Of a stretch of 64,000 nt of DNA, positions 1-9,571 are shown piece after piece. A program made the position numbers and the translations under genes. Below the pieces are notes generated by a model. The model was not told where the DNA came from. It made no database searches and saw only the letters and a list, made by a program, of their open reading frames with translations. The stretch is taken from assembly GCF_001875725.1 (NCBI RefSeq), contig NZ_MLCQ01000029.1, positions 248,001 to 312,000 of the forward strand, written 5' to 3'. The DNA comes from Corynebacterium sp. NML140438. GTDB taxonomy: Bacteria > Actinomycetota > Actinomycetes > Mycobacteriales > Mycobacteriaceae. Positions within the stretch are counted from its first letter, which is position 1, and the number at the start of each line of letters is the position of its first letter.

Positions 1-464
1 CCACCAGAGTTCGGCACCGCCGGAACGTAGCCACGGCCACGCTCCACGACGAGCTCCATCTCAAGGCGTGCCTGCTCATTGAGCGACGCGATGTGCAGAT
101 CCGGGTTATGGATCTCAACATCAGCTGGCGTCTCAATGTCGCCGGCGGTCACGACCCCGGGCCCCTCAACGGACAGGTACATCACGACTGGCTCGTCGGA
201 CTCCGACGACAGCACGATGTCCTTAATGTTGAGGATGATCTCGGAAACGTTTTCCTTCACACCGTTGATGGTGGTGAACTCGTGGAGCACACCATCAATC
301 TTGATCGAGGTCACCGCCGCGCCCGGGATGGACGACAGCAGCGTACGACGCAGGGAGTTACCCAGCGTGTACCCAAAACCTGGCTCGAGCGGCTCGATAA
401 CGAACTTCGAGCGGTTGGTATCGATGTACTCCTCGGTCAGCTGTGGACGCTGTGAGATGAGCAT
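1..464 (-). CDS. rpoA: RNA polymerase alpha subunit (N-terminal part, runs off window)
   Basis: DNA-directed RNA polymerase alpha subunit, which forms the dimer on which beta and beta' assemble. The start MLISQRPQL is an ATG at 464-462, with AAAAGGAGAAG just upstream as ribosome binding site. The visible ~154 residues cover the start of the alpha N-terminal domain, including the conserved stretch [15 protein letters not shown] and the [13 protein letters not shown] dimerisation region. The C-terminal domain lies outside the window to the left. It is the last visible gene of the infA-rpsM-rpsK-rpsD-rpoA (alpha) operon, 105 bp after rpsD. Identity is certain from the family sequence; only completeness cannot be judged. 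Confidence 0.97.
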   Translation of the reverse strand, partial: MLISQRPQLTEEYIDTNRSKFVIEPLEPGFGYTLGNSLRRTLLSSIPGAAVTSIKIDGVLHEFTTINGVKENVSEIILNIKDIVLSSESDEPVVMYLSVEGPGVVTAGDIETPADVEIHNPDLHIASLNEQARLEMELVVERGRGYVPAVPNSG

Positions 465-569
465 GAACTTCTCCTTTTCCGGCTACCACTATATGAAGCC
501 GCGAGAATATGGACTTTCGGAACGATTTCGCACCACGTATCGACGTAGCGCGGGGTGAAGTAAGCGGGC

Positions 570-1175
570 TTACTTCGAGTAGAGCTCGACGATGAGCTGC
601 TCCTGCAGCGGCACCTCGATCTGAGCGCGCTCCGGCAACTGGTGCACGAGAATGCGCAGGGTGTCCGGAACGACCTGGAGCCATGCCGGAACAACGGCGT
701 CCAGCAGGTTGTCCTGGGCCTCTTCGAACCAGAGCATCTTGCGGGACTTGTCACGAACATCGATGATGTCGTACTGCGTGACCTTGTAGGAAGGAACGTC
801 GATACGCTTGCCGTTCACGGTGAAGTGGCCGTGGGAAACAAGCTGACGTGCCTGGCGGCGCGTGCGCGCCAAACCTGCCCGGTAGACAACGTTGTCCAGA
901 CGGGACTCAAGCAGGATCAGCAGGTTGTCGCCGGTCTTACCTGGGAGACGGTTGGCCTCCTCGTAGTAGCGACGGAACTGCTTCTCCATCACTCCGTAGG
1001 TGAAGCGAGCCTTCTGCTTCTCCTGGAGCTGGAGCAGGTACTCAGATTCCTTGATGCGAGCGCGGCCAGCCTGCCCTGGAGGGTAGGGGCGACGCTCGAA
1101 GGACATGTCACCACCGACGAGATCGACGCGGAGGCGACGGGACTTACGGGTAGCAGGGCCGGTATAACGAGCCAT
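570..1175 (-). CDS. rpsD: 30S ribosomal protein S4
   Basis: Primary 16S rRNA-binding protein of the 30S body, 201 residues (usual length 200-205). It begins [15 protein letters not shown] and contains the S4 RNA-binding domain around residues 95-155 ([21 protein letters not shown]). The N-terminal cysteines that bind zinc in many S4 proteins are missing, so this is the zinc-independent C-minus form, common in actinobacteria. The start ATG at 1175 is preceded by AGAGGTAAT. It lies 27 bp after rpsK in the alpha operon. In other bacteria S4 can be the autoregulator of this operon; no leader was recognised here. Confidence 0.98.
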   Translation of the reverse strand: MARYTGPATRKSRRLRVDLVGGDMSFERRPYPPGQAGRARIKESEYLLQLQEKQKARFTYGVMEKQFRRYYEEANRLPGKTGDNLLILLESRLDNVVYRAGLARTRRQARQLVSHGHFTVNGKRIDVPSYKVTQYDIIDVRDKSRKMLWFEEAQDNLLDAVVPAWLQVVPDTLRILVHQLPERAQIEVPLQEQLIVELYSK

Positions 1176-1202
1176 GATGTATTACCTCTTTTCCTTTCTG
1201 CC

Positions 1203-1607
1203 TTAAACGCGACGACGCTTCGCCGGACGGCAGCCGTTGAACGGCTGTGGGGTCACGTCAGAGATCGAGGACACCTCCAGGCCAGCAGCCTGGAGCGAAC
1301 GGATTGCGGTCTCACGGCCGGAGCCTGGACCCTTGACGAAAACGTCAACCTTCTTCATACCGTGGTCCATCGCCTTGCGAGCAGCGTTCTCAGCTGCCAT
1401 CTGAGCAGCGAACGGCGTGGACTTGCGGGACCCCTTGAAGCCAACGTGGCCGGAGGAAGCCCAGGAGATCACAGCACCGGTCTGATCGGTGATCGAGACG
1501 ATGGTGTTGTTGAAGGTCGACTTGATGTATGCGTGGCCAGCTGCCACGTTCTTCTTTACGATGCGACGGCCACCACGGCGCGCACCGGAACGAGTCTTAG
1601 GAGGCAT
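1203..1607 (-). CDS. rpsK: 30S ribosomal protein S11
   Basis: Platform protein of the 30S subunit that contacts 16S rRNA near the Shine-Dalgarno helix. The 134 residues match the usual size, with the signature [19 protein letters not shown] near residues 25-45 and a basic tail ([10 protein letters not shown]). The N-terminus is Arg/Gly-rich ([11 protein letters not shown]), as is usual. The start ATG is at 1607, three bases after the rpsM stop, so it is probably translated by coupling to rpsM. It is part of the alpha operon between rpsM and rpsD. Confidence 0.98.
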   Translation of the reverse strand: MPPKTRSGARRGGRRIVKKNVAAGHAYIKSTFNNTIVSITDQTGAVISWASSGHVGFKGSRKSTPFAAQMAAENAARKAMDHGMKKVDVFVKGPGSGRETAIRSLQAAGLEVSSISDVTPQPFNGCRPAKRRRV

Positions 1608-1610
1608 GGA

Positions 1611-1979
1611 TTACTTCTTCTTTCCTGCGATGGTCTTCTTCGGGCCCTTACGAGTGCGAGCGTTCGTCTTGGTGCGCTGCCCACGAACAGGCAGGCCACG
1701 ACGGTGACGAAGGCCCTGGTAGGAGCCGATTTCAATCTTGCGGCGGATGTCTGCCTGCACCTCACGACGCAGGTCGCCCTCTACGGTGTAGGAGGACTCG
1801 ATTGCGTCACGCAGTGCGGACAGCTGATCGTCGCTCAGGTTGTCCGTACGCAGGTCTGGAGAAATGCCCGTCTTCTCGAGCAGCTCCTTGGCGCGGGTAG
1901 CGCCGATGCCATAAATGTAAGTAAGTGCGATCTCCATGCGCTTATTGCGCGGAAGATCAACACCAGCTAGACGTGCCAT
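1611..1979 (-). CDS. rpsM: 30S ribosomal protein S13
   Basis: Head protein of the 30S subunit that contacts P-site tRNA and forms inter-subunit bridges. It has 122 residues, begins [26 protein letters not shown], and has the family motif [28 protein letters not shown] near residues 90-112 followed by a lysine-rich tail. In many bacteria rpmJ (L36) lies between infA and rpsM. Here the 179 bp between infA and this gene contain no such gene, so rpmJ must be elsewhere in the chromosome. First of the three S13-S11-S4 genes. Confidence 0.98.
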   Translation of the reverse strand: MARLAGVDLPRNKRMEIALTYIYGIGATRAKELLEKTGISPDLRTDNLSDDQLSALRDAIESSYTVEGDLRREVQADIRRKIEIGSYQGLRHRRGLPVRGQRTKTNARTRKGPKKTIAGKKK

Positions 1980-2158
1980 GTGGAACGTACCTTTCGGGTT
2001 GTTACGGCGGTTTTCTCCCTATCCGTCCACGCCAACCGACTCTTTATCCGGACCGTACCGGAGGATGGGTCGTGATACACGTGGCTTTGGCCACCGTAGC
2101 CAAAGGTAAGCGACGCGCAGCAACGCCACGCGTCTGGGTAAGGAGGCTTCAAACGAAA

Positions 2159-2377
2159 TTACTTGTAGCGGTACGTAATACGCCCACGGTCCAGGTCGTA
2201 CGGAGATAGCTCCACGATGACCCGGTCTTCCGGGAGGATGCGGATGTAGTGCTGGCGCATCTTGCCACTGATGTGAGCAAGGACCTCATGCCCGTTGTCG
2301 AGTTCGACACGGAACATAGCATTCTTCAAAGGTTCGACGATGCGACCCTCTACCTCAATGGCGCCTTCTTTTGCCAT
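2159..2377 (-). CDS. infA: Translation initiation factor IF-1
   Basis: Small OB-fold factor that occupies the ribosomal A site during initiation. It has 72 residues ([17 protein letters not shown]... RITYRYK), the normal length. The ATG at 2377 is chosen over an in-frame ATG three codons upstream because AGGAAGTGG precedes it at good spacing and all IF-1 proteins begin M-A-K. It heads the alpha operon (infA-rpsM-rpsK-rpsD-rpoA), with a ~180 bp gap to rpsM that may carry a further promoter. The upstream gap to the L,D-transpeptidase terminator (2378-2522) should contain the operon promoter. Confidence 0.97.
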   Translation of the reverse strand: MAKEGAIEVEGRIVEPLKNAMFRVELDNGHEVLAHISGKMRQHYIRILPEDRVIVELSPYDLDRGRITYRYK

Positions 2378-2522
2378 ACACTCCACTTCCTATAACCCGC
2401 GAAACACGGTCGCACACAGTGACACACAGTGTTTCCGCTGGTAGCTGACGTAAAACATACTTGTACTACGTGGTGCATAAACACCGGTGATCAACTATAG
2501 CCCTTCACCAGCACAAACACAA

Positions 2523-2555
2523 GCCCACCTGGGACGGTGAGGTCCGCAGGTGGGC
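2523..2555 (-). terminator. Terminator after the L,D-transpeptidase gene
   Basis: A 9-bp perfect stem (GCCCACCTG / CAGGTGGGC) with a 15-nt loop lies 18 bp beyond the stop codon of the L,D-transpeptidase gene. On the minus strand it is followed by a T-rich run (TTGTGTTTGTG). It separates that gene from the infA operon. Confidence 0.75.
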
Positions 2556-2573
2556 GTCGAAAAGTGCGAACGG

Positions 2574-3365
2574 CTAGAAGACGAAGACCTTGTCCCCGAT
2601 TGCCAAGTCCTGGAAGTAGCGCTGCGCGTCGGCGCGGTACATGCGCACGCAACCGTGCGAGAGGATCGATGGATCGCCCTGGTGGAACGCAATACCGTTG
2701 TTAGTGAAGTACGTCGCGTACGGCATCGGCGCGTTGCCGAACTCCCACGAGATCTCGTCCTTGACCTTGCGGTTGACGTAGAACGTACCCTTCGGCGTAT
2801 CAAGACCTGGCCTACCAGGGCCAATGAGGTCAGCCTTGTAGTACATCTGACCGTTGTTCTGCAGCCAGGATCGGCGGCCGCCGGTATCGACGCACACCTT
2901 CGCGTCCTTCGGGCACGGGCCGTAGTCGAAGGCCGGCTGCGCAGGAGGAGCAGGGCGCGCAGGAGGAGCAGGGCGCGCGGCGGGCTTCGGCGCAGGCTTC
3001 GGGGTCTTCTCAGCGATCAGGCCTGGGTAGAAGCGCTCGACAGTCGCGTCGATGCTCGCCTTTGCCTGTGCTGGCAGGTCCTTATTGATGACCGCCAGGC
3101 CATCGGCCTGCGCACGCAGCGAGTTACGCGTCTGCCAAGCACGTTCCCGAGCGTCAGGTGTGCTGGAGCCGATGCTCGAAAGCTGAGATTGCGTCTGCTC
3201 AAGCAGCGCGCCCAATCCGCCTTCCGAGGACATCGCTGGCTGTTGCTGTGCCTCCGCCAGCACTGGCTGGGCAAATAGTGAAGCAGCAACGCCGATTCCA
3301 ACGCCAATGCCAGCAAGCTTGCGGCTCAGCTGGGACGGCTTCGCATGTCGAGGTTGATAACGCAT
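2574..3365 (-). CDS. L,D-transpeptidase (YkuD domain), secreted
   Basis: Probable peptidoglycan cross-linking enzyme that makes 3-3 bonds, acting outside the membrane. The start is set at ATG 3365 (MRYQPRHAKPSQLSRK), which gives a clean signal peptide: basic n-region, hydrophobic GIGVGIGVAASLFA, cleavage near residue 38. Residues about 40-120 form a mostly helical region and 120-146 a Pro/Ala linker (ARPAPP repeats, encoded by an 18-bp tandem repeat near 2941-2976). The YkuD domain follows, with PGLDTPKGTFYV, His228 and the catalytic motif SHGCVRM with Cys239. It is shorter than mycobacterial Ldt proteins, which carry Ig-like domains. A -10 box TATACT 6 nt before the ATG and the lack of an SD sequence suggest a leaderless mRNA. 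It sits 14 bp after map but probably has its own promoter. Confidence 0.92.
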   Translation of the reverse strand: MRYQPRHAKPSQLSRKLAGIGVGIGVAASLFAQPVLAEAQQQPAMSSEGGLGALLEQTQSQLSSIGSSTPDARERAWQTRNSLRAQADGLAVINKDLPAQAKASIDATVERFYPGLIAEKTPKPAPKPAARPAPPARPAPPAQPAFDYGPCPKDAKVCVDTGGRRSWLQNNGQMYYKADLIGPGRPGLDTPKGTFYVNRKVKDEISWEFGNAPMPYATYFTNNGIAFHQGDPSILSHGCVRMYRADAQRYFQDLAIGDKVFVF

Positions 3366-3371
3366 GTCGGC

Positions 3372-3377
3372 AGTATA
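3372..3377 (-). promoter_or_regulatory. Candidate -10 box of a leaderless L,D-transpeptidase transcript
   Basis: TATACT on the minus strand ends 6 nt before the ATG at 3365, with no SD-like purine run between. Transcription starting at or next to the ATG would give a leaderless mRNA. Inferred from spacing only. Confidence 0.45.
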
Positions 3378-3379
3378 GC

Positions 3380-4180
3380 TTACTTCGCGTCTCGCACCGT
3401 GAGGATGCGCGGCCCGTCGGCCGTCGCAGCAACCGTGTGTTCCCAGTGAGAGGCGGGCGCACCGTCGATGGAAACGACCGTCCAATCGTCGCCGAGCACC
3501 TCCGTATCAATTTCCCCGCCGAGGATCAGCATCGGCTCAATGGCCAGCACGGACCCCTCCTGGATGAGCGGTCCCCGGCCTGGTTTCCCCTCGTTTGCGA
3601 GGTACGGATCCTCATGCATCGTCCGGCCGATGCCGTGCCCGCCGTACCCGTCGACAATGCCGAGCTCTACCCCAAACTTCTCCTCCGCTGCGTACGTCGC
3701 GCGCTCGAGCGCATGCGAGACGTCAGTCAGGCGGTTGCCCGGCACCATCGCCTTGAGCCCCTCGTACAGGACCCACTCGGTCGCCTGATTCAGCTTCTCG
3801 ACGCCTTCTTCGAGCTCACCCACACCGAACGTCCACGCGGAGTCCCCCACCCAGCCGTCCAGCGTCGCGCCGCAATCGATGGACACCAGGTCGCCTTCGT
3901 GCAGCACAGTCTCCTTATTCGGGATGCCATGCACAACAACCTCGTTGACCGACGCGCAAATCGACCCCGGGAAGCCCTGGTACCCCAGGAACGTCGGCGT
4001 TGCACCGTGATCACGAATGACGGTCTCCGCAACCTTGTCCAGGTCGAGCGTCGACACGCCCGGTGCGGCGGACGCACGTACCTCCTGCAGCGCCAGACCA
4101 ACGATCCGCCCAGCCTTTTCCATCGCGTCGAGCTGCTCAGGCGTCTTCGCGACAATCTTGCGCTTCCGGAACCCCATCAT
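3380..4180 (-). CDS. map: Methionine aminopeptidase, type I
   Basis: Cytosolic metalloprotease that removes the initiator methionine from new proteins. It has 266 residues (usual ~260-290). The two-metal pitta-bread fold is shown by [19 protein letters not shown] (first two Asp ligands), [15 protein letters not shown] (His ligand region), LAIEPML (Glu ligand) and [11 protein letters not shown] (last Glu). There are two ATG codons in a row at 4180-4175. The first is used here because AAGGAAGG lies 6 nt upstream. It follows adk after a hairpin terminator (4212-4244), so it may rely on read-through or a promoter in the 89-bp gap. The secY-adk-map order is the classical one. Confidence 0.97.
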   Translation of the reverse strand: MMGFRKRKIVAKTPEQLDAMEKAGRIVGLALQEVRASAAPGVSTLDLDKVAETVIRDHGATPTFLGYQGFPGSICASVNEVVVHGIPNKETVLHEGDLVSIDCGATLDGWVGDSAWTFGVGELEEGVEKLNQATEWVLYEGLKAMVPGNRLTDVSHALERATYAAEEKFGVELGIVDGYGGHGIGRTMHEDPYLANEGKPGRGPLIQEGSVLAIEPMLILGGEIDTEVLGDDWTVVSIDGAPASHWEHTVAATADGPRILTVRDAK

Positions 4181-4211
4181 CTGTTTCCTTCCTTATAATG
4201 CTGCGTGAAAA

Positions 4212-4244
4212 GGCCGGTAGGCACTCCCCGAGTCCCTACCGGCC
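4212..4244 (-). terminator. Hairpin terminator between adk and map
   Basis: On the minus strand GGCCGGTAGG pairs with CCTACCGGCC and is followed by TTTT. It lies 25 bp after the adk stop. It probably reduces transcription from secY-adk into map. Confidence 0.75.
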
Positions 4245-4269
4245 CTTGTGCTTCTACAGGCGCTGTTTG

Positions 4270-4815
4270 TTACTTCTTCAGCTGCGCCATCGCGCGCTCG
4301 TTGATCTCGTCAACATCGCCGACAGCGTCGATGGAGATGATCTCGTTGCCGTAGTGGTCAATCAGCGGCGCGGTTTCGTCGCGGTAGACCTTGAGGCGGG
4401 TGCGGATCGTTTCCTCGTTGTCGTCCGCGCGACCACGGGCGAGCATGCGCTCGACGACCACATCCTCGTCGACAACAAAGTTGAGCACGCCGTCCAGCTT
4501 CAGGCCCTGCTTGCCCAGCAGCTCCTTGAGGATCTCTGCCTGTTCAACGGTGCGCGGGAAGCCGTCGAGCAAGAAGCCGTTCGCGGCATCCTCCTGGTTG
4601 AGGCGGTCTTCCACCATGCGCGCGGTGACGTCCGTCGGGACGAGCTTGCCTGCATCGATGTAGCTCTTCGCCTCAACACCGAGCGGAGTGCCCTGTCCGA
4701 TGTTTGCGCGGAACAGGTCGCCGGTGGAGATGTGAGGGACGCCGAGCTTCTCGGAGAGAATCGCTGCCTGAGTGCCTTTGCCAGCGCCGGGAGGGCCAAG
4801 TAGTACAAGTCGCAT
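4270..4815 (-). CDS. adk: Adenylate kinase
   Basis: Converts ATP + AMP to 2 ADP in the cytosol. It has 181 residues, the short-LID form usual in actinobacteria. The P-loop is GPPGAGKGT near residues 7-15. The AMP-binding region is [11 protein letters not shown], and [14 protein letters not shown] is the family signature near residues 85-100. The short lid segment [15 protein letters not shown] lacks the zinc-binding cysteines of the long form. Its ATG overlaps the secY stop codon by one base (TAATG), so translation is probably coupled to SecY. A terminator hairpin follows. Confidence 0.98.
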   Translation of the reverse strand: MRLVLLGPPGAGKGTQAAILSEKLGVPHISTGDLFRANIGQGTPLGVEAKSYIDAGKLVPTDVTARMVEDRLNQEDAANGFLLDGFPRTVEQAEILKELLGKQGLKLDGVLNFVVDEDVVVERMLARGRADDNEETIRTRLKVYRDETAPLIDHYGNEIISIDAVGDVDEINERAMAQLKK

Positions 4816-6143
4816 TATCGCAACAGTCCTTCGTAGTTGGATTGGAGAAGTTGGGATTCAATTTGCTTAACCGTAGTCAATGCTACAGAAACCATAATCA
4901 GGATGGCTGTACCACCGAACGCGCTCATGCCACCTCGGCCAGCGCCTCCAATACCGGCGTCGAGTGCCAGGTTCGGCAGGATCGCGATGAGTGCCAGGTA
5001 GAGCGCACCAACGAACAGCAGGCGGTTCATCACAAAGGAGAGATACTCGGCGGTTGGGCGGCCCGGACGAATTCCCGGGATGAAGCCGCCGTACTTCTTC
5101 ATGTTCTCCGCCTGGTCGACCGGGTCGTACTGGATGGAGACGTAGAAGTAGGAGAAGAAGATGATCATGGCGAAGTACCCCAGGATGTACTGCCAGGAGC
5201 CCGGGTTCTGCAGCCACGCCATGACGTTGTTCATCCACCAGTTGTCCGGCGGGGTCTGATTGTTCATGGTGACAATCTGCGTGATCAGCACGGGCACGTA
5301 CATCAGCGAGGAAGCAAAGATCACAGGAATAACGCCTGCCTGGTTCACCTTCAGCGGAAGGTACGTTGAGGAACCGCCGTACTGACGACGCCCAACCATG
5401 CGCTTCGCGTACTGCACCGGGATGCGACGCTGGCCCTGCTCGATGAAGATAATGCCCACCACCAACGCGACGATCGCCGCGACGACCATGGCGAAAGTAA
5501 CCGCACCGGAGTTCTTCAGGATGTAGGCACCCTCGGACGGAAGCTTCGTCGCAATACCAGCGAAGATCAGCAGGGACATGCCGTTGCCGACGCCCTTCTC
5601 GGTGATGATCTCGCCAAGCCACATGATCAAGACCGCACCCGACGTCATGACGATGATCATCATGATGAGCGTCCAGATGTTGCGATCCTCAACTAGCACC
5701 GGCGTCCCCTGACCGAGCAGCTGCTCGCGGTCAGCCAACGCGACGATGCCCGCGGACTGCAGCAGCGCCAGCGCCACCGTGAGGTAACGCGTGTACTGCG
5801 TCATCTTGGTTTGGCCGGACTGCCCTTCCTTCTTCAGTTCTTCAAACTTCGGAATCACGACAGTCAGCAGCTGCACGATAATCGACGCCGTAATGTACGG
5901 CATGATGCCAATCGCGAAGATGGACAGCTGCAGCAGCGCGCCACCGGAGAACAACCCGATGATGGAGAACATCGTGGCGTTATCCCCGTCTGCGACTTCC
6001 TGCAGGCGGGAGTTGATCAACGCATAGTCGACACCAGGCGTCGGAATCTGGGCACCAATGCGGTACAGAATCATCAACGCAAGGGTAATCAGAATCTTCT
6101 TCCGAAGATCCGGGTCCTTGAACGCTTGGAATATAGCGGACAC
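4815..6143 (-). CDS. secY: Protein translocase channel subunit SecY
   Basis: Membrane pore of the Sec protein export system. A GTG start at 6143 ([16 protein letters not shown] in the mature reading) is preferred over an ATG eight codons upstream because AGGAGG lies directly before the GTG and the family begins at this point. The resulting 442 residues fit the family. Ten membrane spans can be traced. Family stretches include IPTPGVDY near residue 40 (plug region follows), [23 protein letters not shown], and the cytosolic loop [13 protein letters not shown]. It is the last gene of the spc group in most bacteria. Here it is separated from rplO by the 4.8-kb dms island, so it must have its own promoter in 6144-6420. 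Confidence 0.97.
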   Translation of the reverse strand: MSAIFQAFKDPDLRKKILITLALMILYRIGAQIPTPGVDYALINSRLQEVADGDNATMFSIIGLFSGGALLQLSIFAIGIMPYITASIIVQLLTVVIPKFEELKKEGQSGQTKMTQYTRYLTVALALLQSAGIVALADREQLLGQGTPVLVEDRNIWTLIMMIIVMTSGAVLIMWLGEIITEKGVGNGMSLLIFAGIATKLPSEGAYILKNSGAVTFAMVVAAIVALVVGIIFIEQGQRRIPVQYAKRMVGRRQYGGSSTYLPLKVNQAGVIPVIFASSLMYVPVLITQIVTMNNQTPPDNWWMNNVMAWLQNPGSWQYILGYFAMIIFFSYFYVSIQYDPVDQAENMKKYGGFIPGIRPGRPTAEYLSFVMNRLLFVGALYLALIAILPNLALDAGIGGAGRGGMSAFGGTAILIMVSVALTTVKQIESQLLQSNYEGLLR

Positions 6144-6420
6144 AAAGCCTCCTGGCTCCTGCAGCACTCACGCAGGAGATAGTGGACAGTACGGTTGCCA
6201 AAAGTGCACGTCACAACCACCGCGGCGGTCAGACGAGACACTCCAGACAGGATTGACCCCACCACTCTACCAGTTAGCAGCGCAAACCCCCGCTTTGGCC
6301 AGCACACCTCGAAACGTTTCCAACTTTCGGTTGAAAATCACTACACTCACCAATAGGTAATTGGCATTACATTTATTCACGACTTTTCCGTAAAAATTCT
6401 TCGCATGTGAAGGGACAGCG

Positions 6421-8898
6421 ATGAGCACAGCACCAACACCGCCAACGACGCGGACTCCCGTCAGTCGGCGTAAGTTCCTCCAATGGTCAGGCCTCGTGGG
6501 CGGTGCAGCCGTAGCCACGACCGCCGCCTCCGGCACGCTGCTTCGAGGCACGCCGGGCGTCGGCGCTGCGGAAGCCGCTGAAGGCTCCAGCACCGACCCA
6601 AAGTTCGTCTGGTCCGCCTGCACCGTCAACTGCGGCTCACGCTGCCCGCTGCGCCTGCAGATCGAGGACGGCCGCGTCACCCGCGTCCTCCCCGACGACG
6701 GCGGCGACAACACCATCGGCTCCCAGCAGATCCGCGCGTGCGTGCGTGGCCGATCGATCCGCCACCGGATCTACAACCCGGACCGTCTGAAGACGCCACT
6801 GAAGCGCAAGCCTGGCACGAAGCGCGGCGACGGCGAATGGGTCGAGATTTCCTGGGAGCAGGCGCTCGACGAAATTGCCGACCAGATGAAGGGCATCCTG
6901 GACAAGTACGGCAACGAGTCCATCTACCTCGCGTACGGCACCGGCACCATCGGTGGCACCGTGGCACGCTCCTGGCCACCCGCTGAAACCCCCTTCGCAC
7001 GCTTCATGAACCTCATCGGCGGCTACCTGAACCACTACGCCGACTACTCCACCGCCCAGATCACGGCCGCCTACCCGTACCACTACGGCGCGTGGGTCAC
7101 GTCGAACTCCTTCGACGACGTGAAGAACTCGAAGCTGCAGGTCATGTTCGGCAACAACCCGCTGGAGACCCGCATGTCCGGTGGCGGCGAAACGTTCGTG
7201 ACGCAGCAGACGAAGCGCAAGTACGGCGTGAAGACCATCGTGATCGACCCGCGCTACTCCGAGACCGCCGTCGGGCTTGGCGACGAATGGGTCCCGATCC
7301 GCCCCGGCACCGACGCAGCGCTGGTTGCCGGCCTCGCGCACGTGCTACTCTCCGAGAACCTGCACGACCAGGCGTTCCTGGACAAGTACTGCGTCGGCTT
7401 TGATGAGGACCACATGCCGAAGGGTGCGCCGAAGAACGGCTCGTACCGCTCCTACATTGAAGGCAAGGGGCCGGATGGCGTCGAGAAGACTCCCGAGTGG
7501 GCCGCCCGCGTCTGCGGTGTACCCGCGCAGAAGATCCGCCAGCTCGCCCGCGAGATGGGCACCGCAAAGCCGACCGCTATTACCCAGGGCTGGGGCCCGC
7601 AGCGCCACGCGAATGGCGAGAACCAGTCGCGCGCGGTGTTTACGCTTGCGGCGCTGCTCGGGCAGATCGGCATCCCCGGCGGTGGTACCGGTGCTCGCGA
7701 AGGCTCGGCAAGCTTGCCGATGACGTACCCGTTCAACACGCAGTACGAGAACCCGGTGGAGACCTCGATCTCGGTTGCGATGTGGCCGCAGGCCGTCGAC
7801 CACGGCCCAGCAATGACCAAGACAAAGGACGGCGTGCGGGGCAAGGACAAGCTCGACGTCCCGATCAAGATGATCTGGCAGTACGCCGGCAACACCAACA
7901 CGAACCAGCACGGCGACCTGAACCGCACCGTCGAGCTGCTTCGCGACGACTCCAAGGCCGAACTCATCGTCGTCAGCGACATCCAGATGACCGTATCCGC
8001 CCGCTACGCCGACTACGTCCTGCCGGACTGCTCCACCGCGGAGCAGACCGATATCATCCAGCAGGGCTCGGCAGGCAACCTGGAGTACACCATCCTGGCC
8101 TCCAACGCCATCAAGCCGCTCTACGACTGCCGCCCGATTTACGACGTCATCGCCGACCTCGCCGAGCGTTTCGGCGTGCGCGACAAGTTCACCGAAGGTC
8201 GCACGCAGGAAGAGTGGCTGCGCTACACCCTCGACGAATCCCGCAAGGAGATCCCGGAGCTGCCATCCTTTGAGGAGCTCAAGAAGATGGGTGTGTGGCG
8301 TCGAGAAGGCGAAACCACAGTCGCGCTGAAGGACTTCCGCGAGGACCCCGAGGCCAACCCGCTTGAGACCCCAAGCGGCAAGATCGAGATCTTCTCCTCC
8401 GAGCTCTACGAGATGTCGAAGGAGTGGGAATTCGACCCGAACATCGCCGGTGACAAGCTGACGCCACTGCCGGAGCACGTCGCCACGTGGGAAGGCGCCG
8501 AGGAAGCCGCAGACAACAAGGAGTACCCGCTGCAGGTCATTGGCCACCACACCAAGGGCCGCACCCACTCCTCCTACGGCAACGTCGACTGGCTACGCGA
8601 CGACGCCCACCCGCAAGTCCTCTGGATCAACCCCATCGACGCCAAGGAACGCGGCATCAAAAACGATGACCCCGTCTACGCCTACAACAAGCGTGGCCGG
8701 ATCCGCTCCATCGCCCGCGTCACCCCGCGCATCGCCCCCGGTGTCATCTCGGTTCCGCAGGGCTCCTGGTTCAACCCGAAGGATGGCGGCGTGGACGTAG
8801 GGGCGTCCGTAAATACGCTGACCAGCTGGCACCCCTCCCCTCTTGCCAAGGGCAACGCGCAGCACACCGCACTGTGCCAAGTCGAAAAAGCGAAATAA
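6421..8898 (+). CDS. dmsA: DMSO reductase-type molybdopterin catalytic subunit, Tat-exported
   Basis: Catalytic subunit of a DmsABC-type reductase that reduces S- or N-oxides (DMSO, TMAO) as terminal electron acceptors outside the membrane. It has 825 residues. A twin-arginine signal is present (SRRKFLQWSG, RR at 16-17, hydrophobic segment and AEA cleavage region near 50). An N-terminal [4Fe-4S] site has Cys67, Cys71, Cys75 and Cys107. The segment YLNHYADYSTAQI (near residues 202-214) matches the E. coli DmsA molybdenum-ligand region, with Ser210 as likely Mo ligand. GNNPLETRMSGGG and the C-terminal molydopterin dinucleotide-binding domain follow. The start has GAAGGGA upstream. It is the first gene of dmsABC-dmsD. 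Substrate specificity within the family cannot be read from sequence. Confidence 0.93.
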   Translation: MSTAPTPPTTRTPVSRRKFLQWSGLVGGAAVATTAASGTLLRGTPGVGAAEAAEGSSTDPKFVWSACTVNCGSRCPLRLQIEDGRVTRVLPDDGGDNTIGSQQIRACVRGRSIRHRIYNPDRLKTPLKRKPGTKRGDGEWVEISWEQALDEIADQMKGILDKYGNESIYLAYGTGTIGGTVARSWPPAETPFARFMNLIGGYLNHYADYSTAQITAAYPYHYGAWVTSNSFDDVKNSKLQVMFGNNPLETRMSGGGETFVTQQTKRKYGVKTIVIDPRYSETAVGLGDEWVPIRPGTDAALVAGLAHVLLSENLHDQAFLDKYCVGFDEDHMPKGAPKNGSYRSYIEGKGPDGVEKTPEWAARVCGVPAQKIRQLAREMGTAKPTAITQGWGPQRHANGENQSRAVFTLAALLGQIGIPGGGTGAREGSASLPMTYPFNTQYENPVETSISVAMWPQAVDHGPAMTKTKDGVRGKDKLDVPIKMIWQYAGNTNTNQHGDLNRTVELLRDDSKAELIVVSDIQMTVSARYADYVLPDCSTAEQTDIIQQGSAGNLEYTILASNAIKPLYDCRPIYDVIADLAERFGVRDKFTEGRTQEEWLRYTLDESRKEIPELPSFEELKKMGVWRREGETTVALKDFREDPEANPLETPSGKIEIFSSELYEMSKEWEFDPNIAGDKLTPLPEHVATWEGAEEAADNKEYPLQVIGHHTKGRTHSSYGNVDWLRDDAHPQVLWINPIDAKERGIKNDDPVYAYNKRGRIRSIARVTPRIAPGVISVPQGSWFNPKDGGVDVGASVNTLTSWHPSPLAKGNAQHTALCQVEKAK

Positions 8899-8923
8899 GA
8901 ACACCAAGGAGTGAAACAACAAC

Positions 8924-9568
8924 ATGGCTAAAAGCAACGACAAGCCAAGCAAGCGCCTTGGTTTCTTCTTCGACCAAACCTTGTGCAACGGCTGCAAGGC
9001 CTGCCAGATCGCCTGCAAGGACAAGCACAACACACCACTCGGGGTGAACTGGCGCCGCGTCGTCGAGTACTCCGGCGGCGACTGGAACCGCAACGCCGAC
9101 GGCGAGCTGACCACCAACACGTTCACCTACTACACATCGGTGTCCTGCAACCACTGCGACAACCCGATCTGCACCAAGGTCTGCCCGACCACCGCGATGC
9201 ACATTGGCGAAGACGGCGTGGTCTCCGTCGACCCACACAAGTGCGTCGGCTGCCGCTACTGCGAATGGGCGTGCCCCTACTCCGCGCCACAGTTCAACCC
9301 TGAAAAGGGCGTCATGACGAAGTGCGACCTGTGCGCCGACTACCGCGCCGAGGACAAAGACCCCGCCTGCGTAGCGGCCTGCCCGTCGCGCGCGCTCGAC
9401 TGGGGCCCAATCGACGAACTACGTAAGGAACACGGCGACGTCGCTGGCATCGCCCCGCTGCCGGACCCGACGTTTACCGAACCACGCCTGACCATCAAGC
9501 CGCACAAGGACGCGAAACGCTGGGACGCGACCGACGCCGGCGAGATCATGAACCCGGAAGAGGTCTAA
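8924..9568 (+). CDS. dmsB: DMSO reductase iron-sulfur subunit
   Basis: Electron-transfer subunit that carries electrons from the membrane anchor to DmsA. It has 214 residues with four cysteine clusters of the DmsB/NrfC family: LCNGCKACQIAC (about 21-32), CNHCDNPICTKVCP (about 75-88), CVGCRYCEWACP (about 107-118) and CDLCADYRAEDKDPACVAACP (three more sites near 134-156). These fit four [4Fe-4S] clusters. It has no signal peptide of its own, so it is presumably co-exported with DmsA. It starts 25 bp after dmsA with AAGGAG upstream, and is three bases from dmsC. Confidence 0.95.
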   Translation: MAKSNDKPSKRLGFFFDQTLCNGCKACQIACKDKHNTPLGVNWRRVVEYSGGDWNRNADGELTTNTFTYYTSVSCNHCDNPICTKVCPTTAMHIGEDGVVSVDPHKCVGCRYCEWACPYSAPQFNPEKGVMTKCDLCADYRAEDKDPACVAACPSRALDWGPIDELRKEHGDVAGIAPLPDPTFTEPRLTIKPHKDAKRWDATDAGEIMNPEEV

Positions 9569-9571
9569 CCC

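Noticed and set aside
1967..2152. Minus-strand 61-residue frame between infA and rpsM as possible rpmJ
   Set aside because: The translation lacks the short basic Cys/His pattern of L36 and any conserved start; it is a chance frame.
2941..2976. 18-bp tandem repeat as a regulatory repeat
   Set aside because: It encodes the Ala/Arg/Pro-Pro linker of the L,D-transpeptidase, a normal low-complexity spacer.
6144..6420. FNR- or GlxR-type site ahead of dmsA
   Set aside because: Only weak half-sites were seen; no TTGAT-N4-ATCAA or TGTGA-N6-TCACA match good enough to report.
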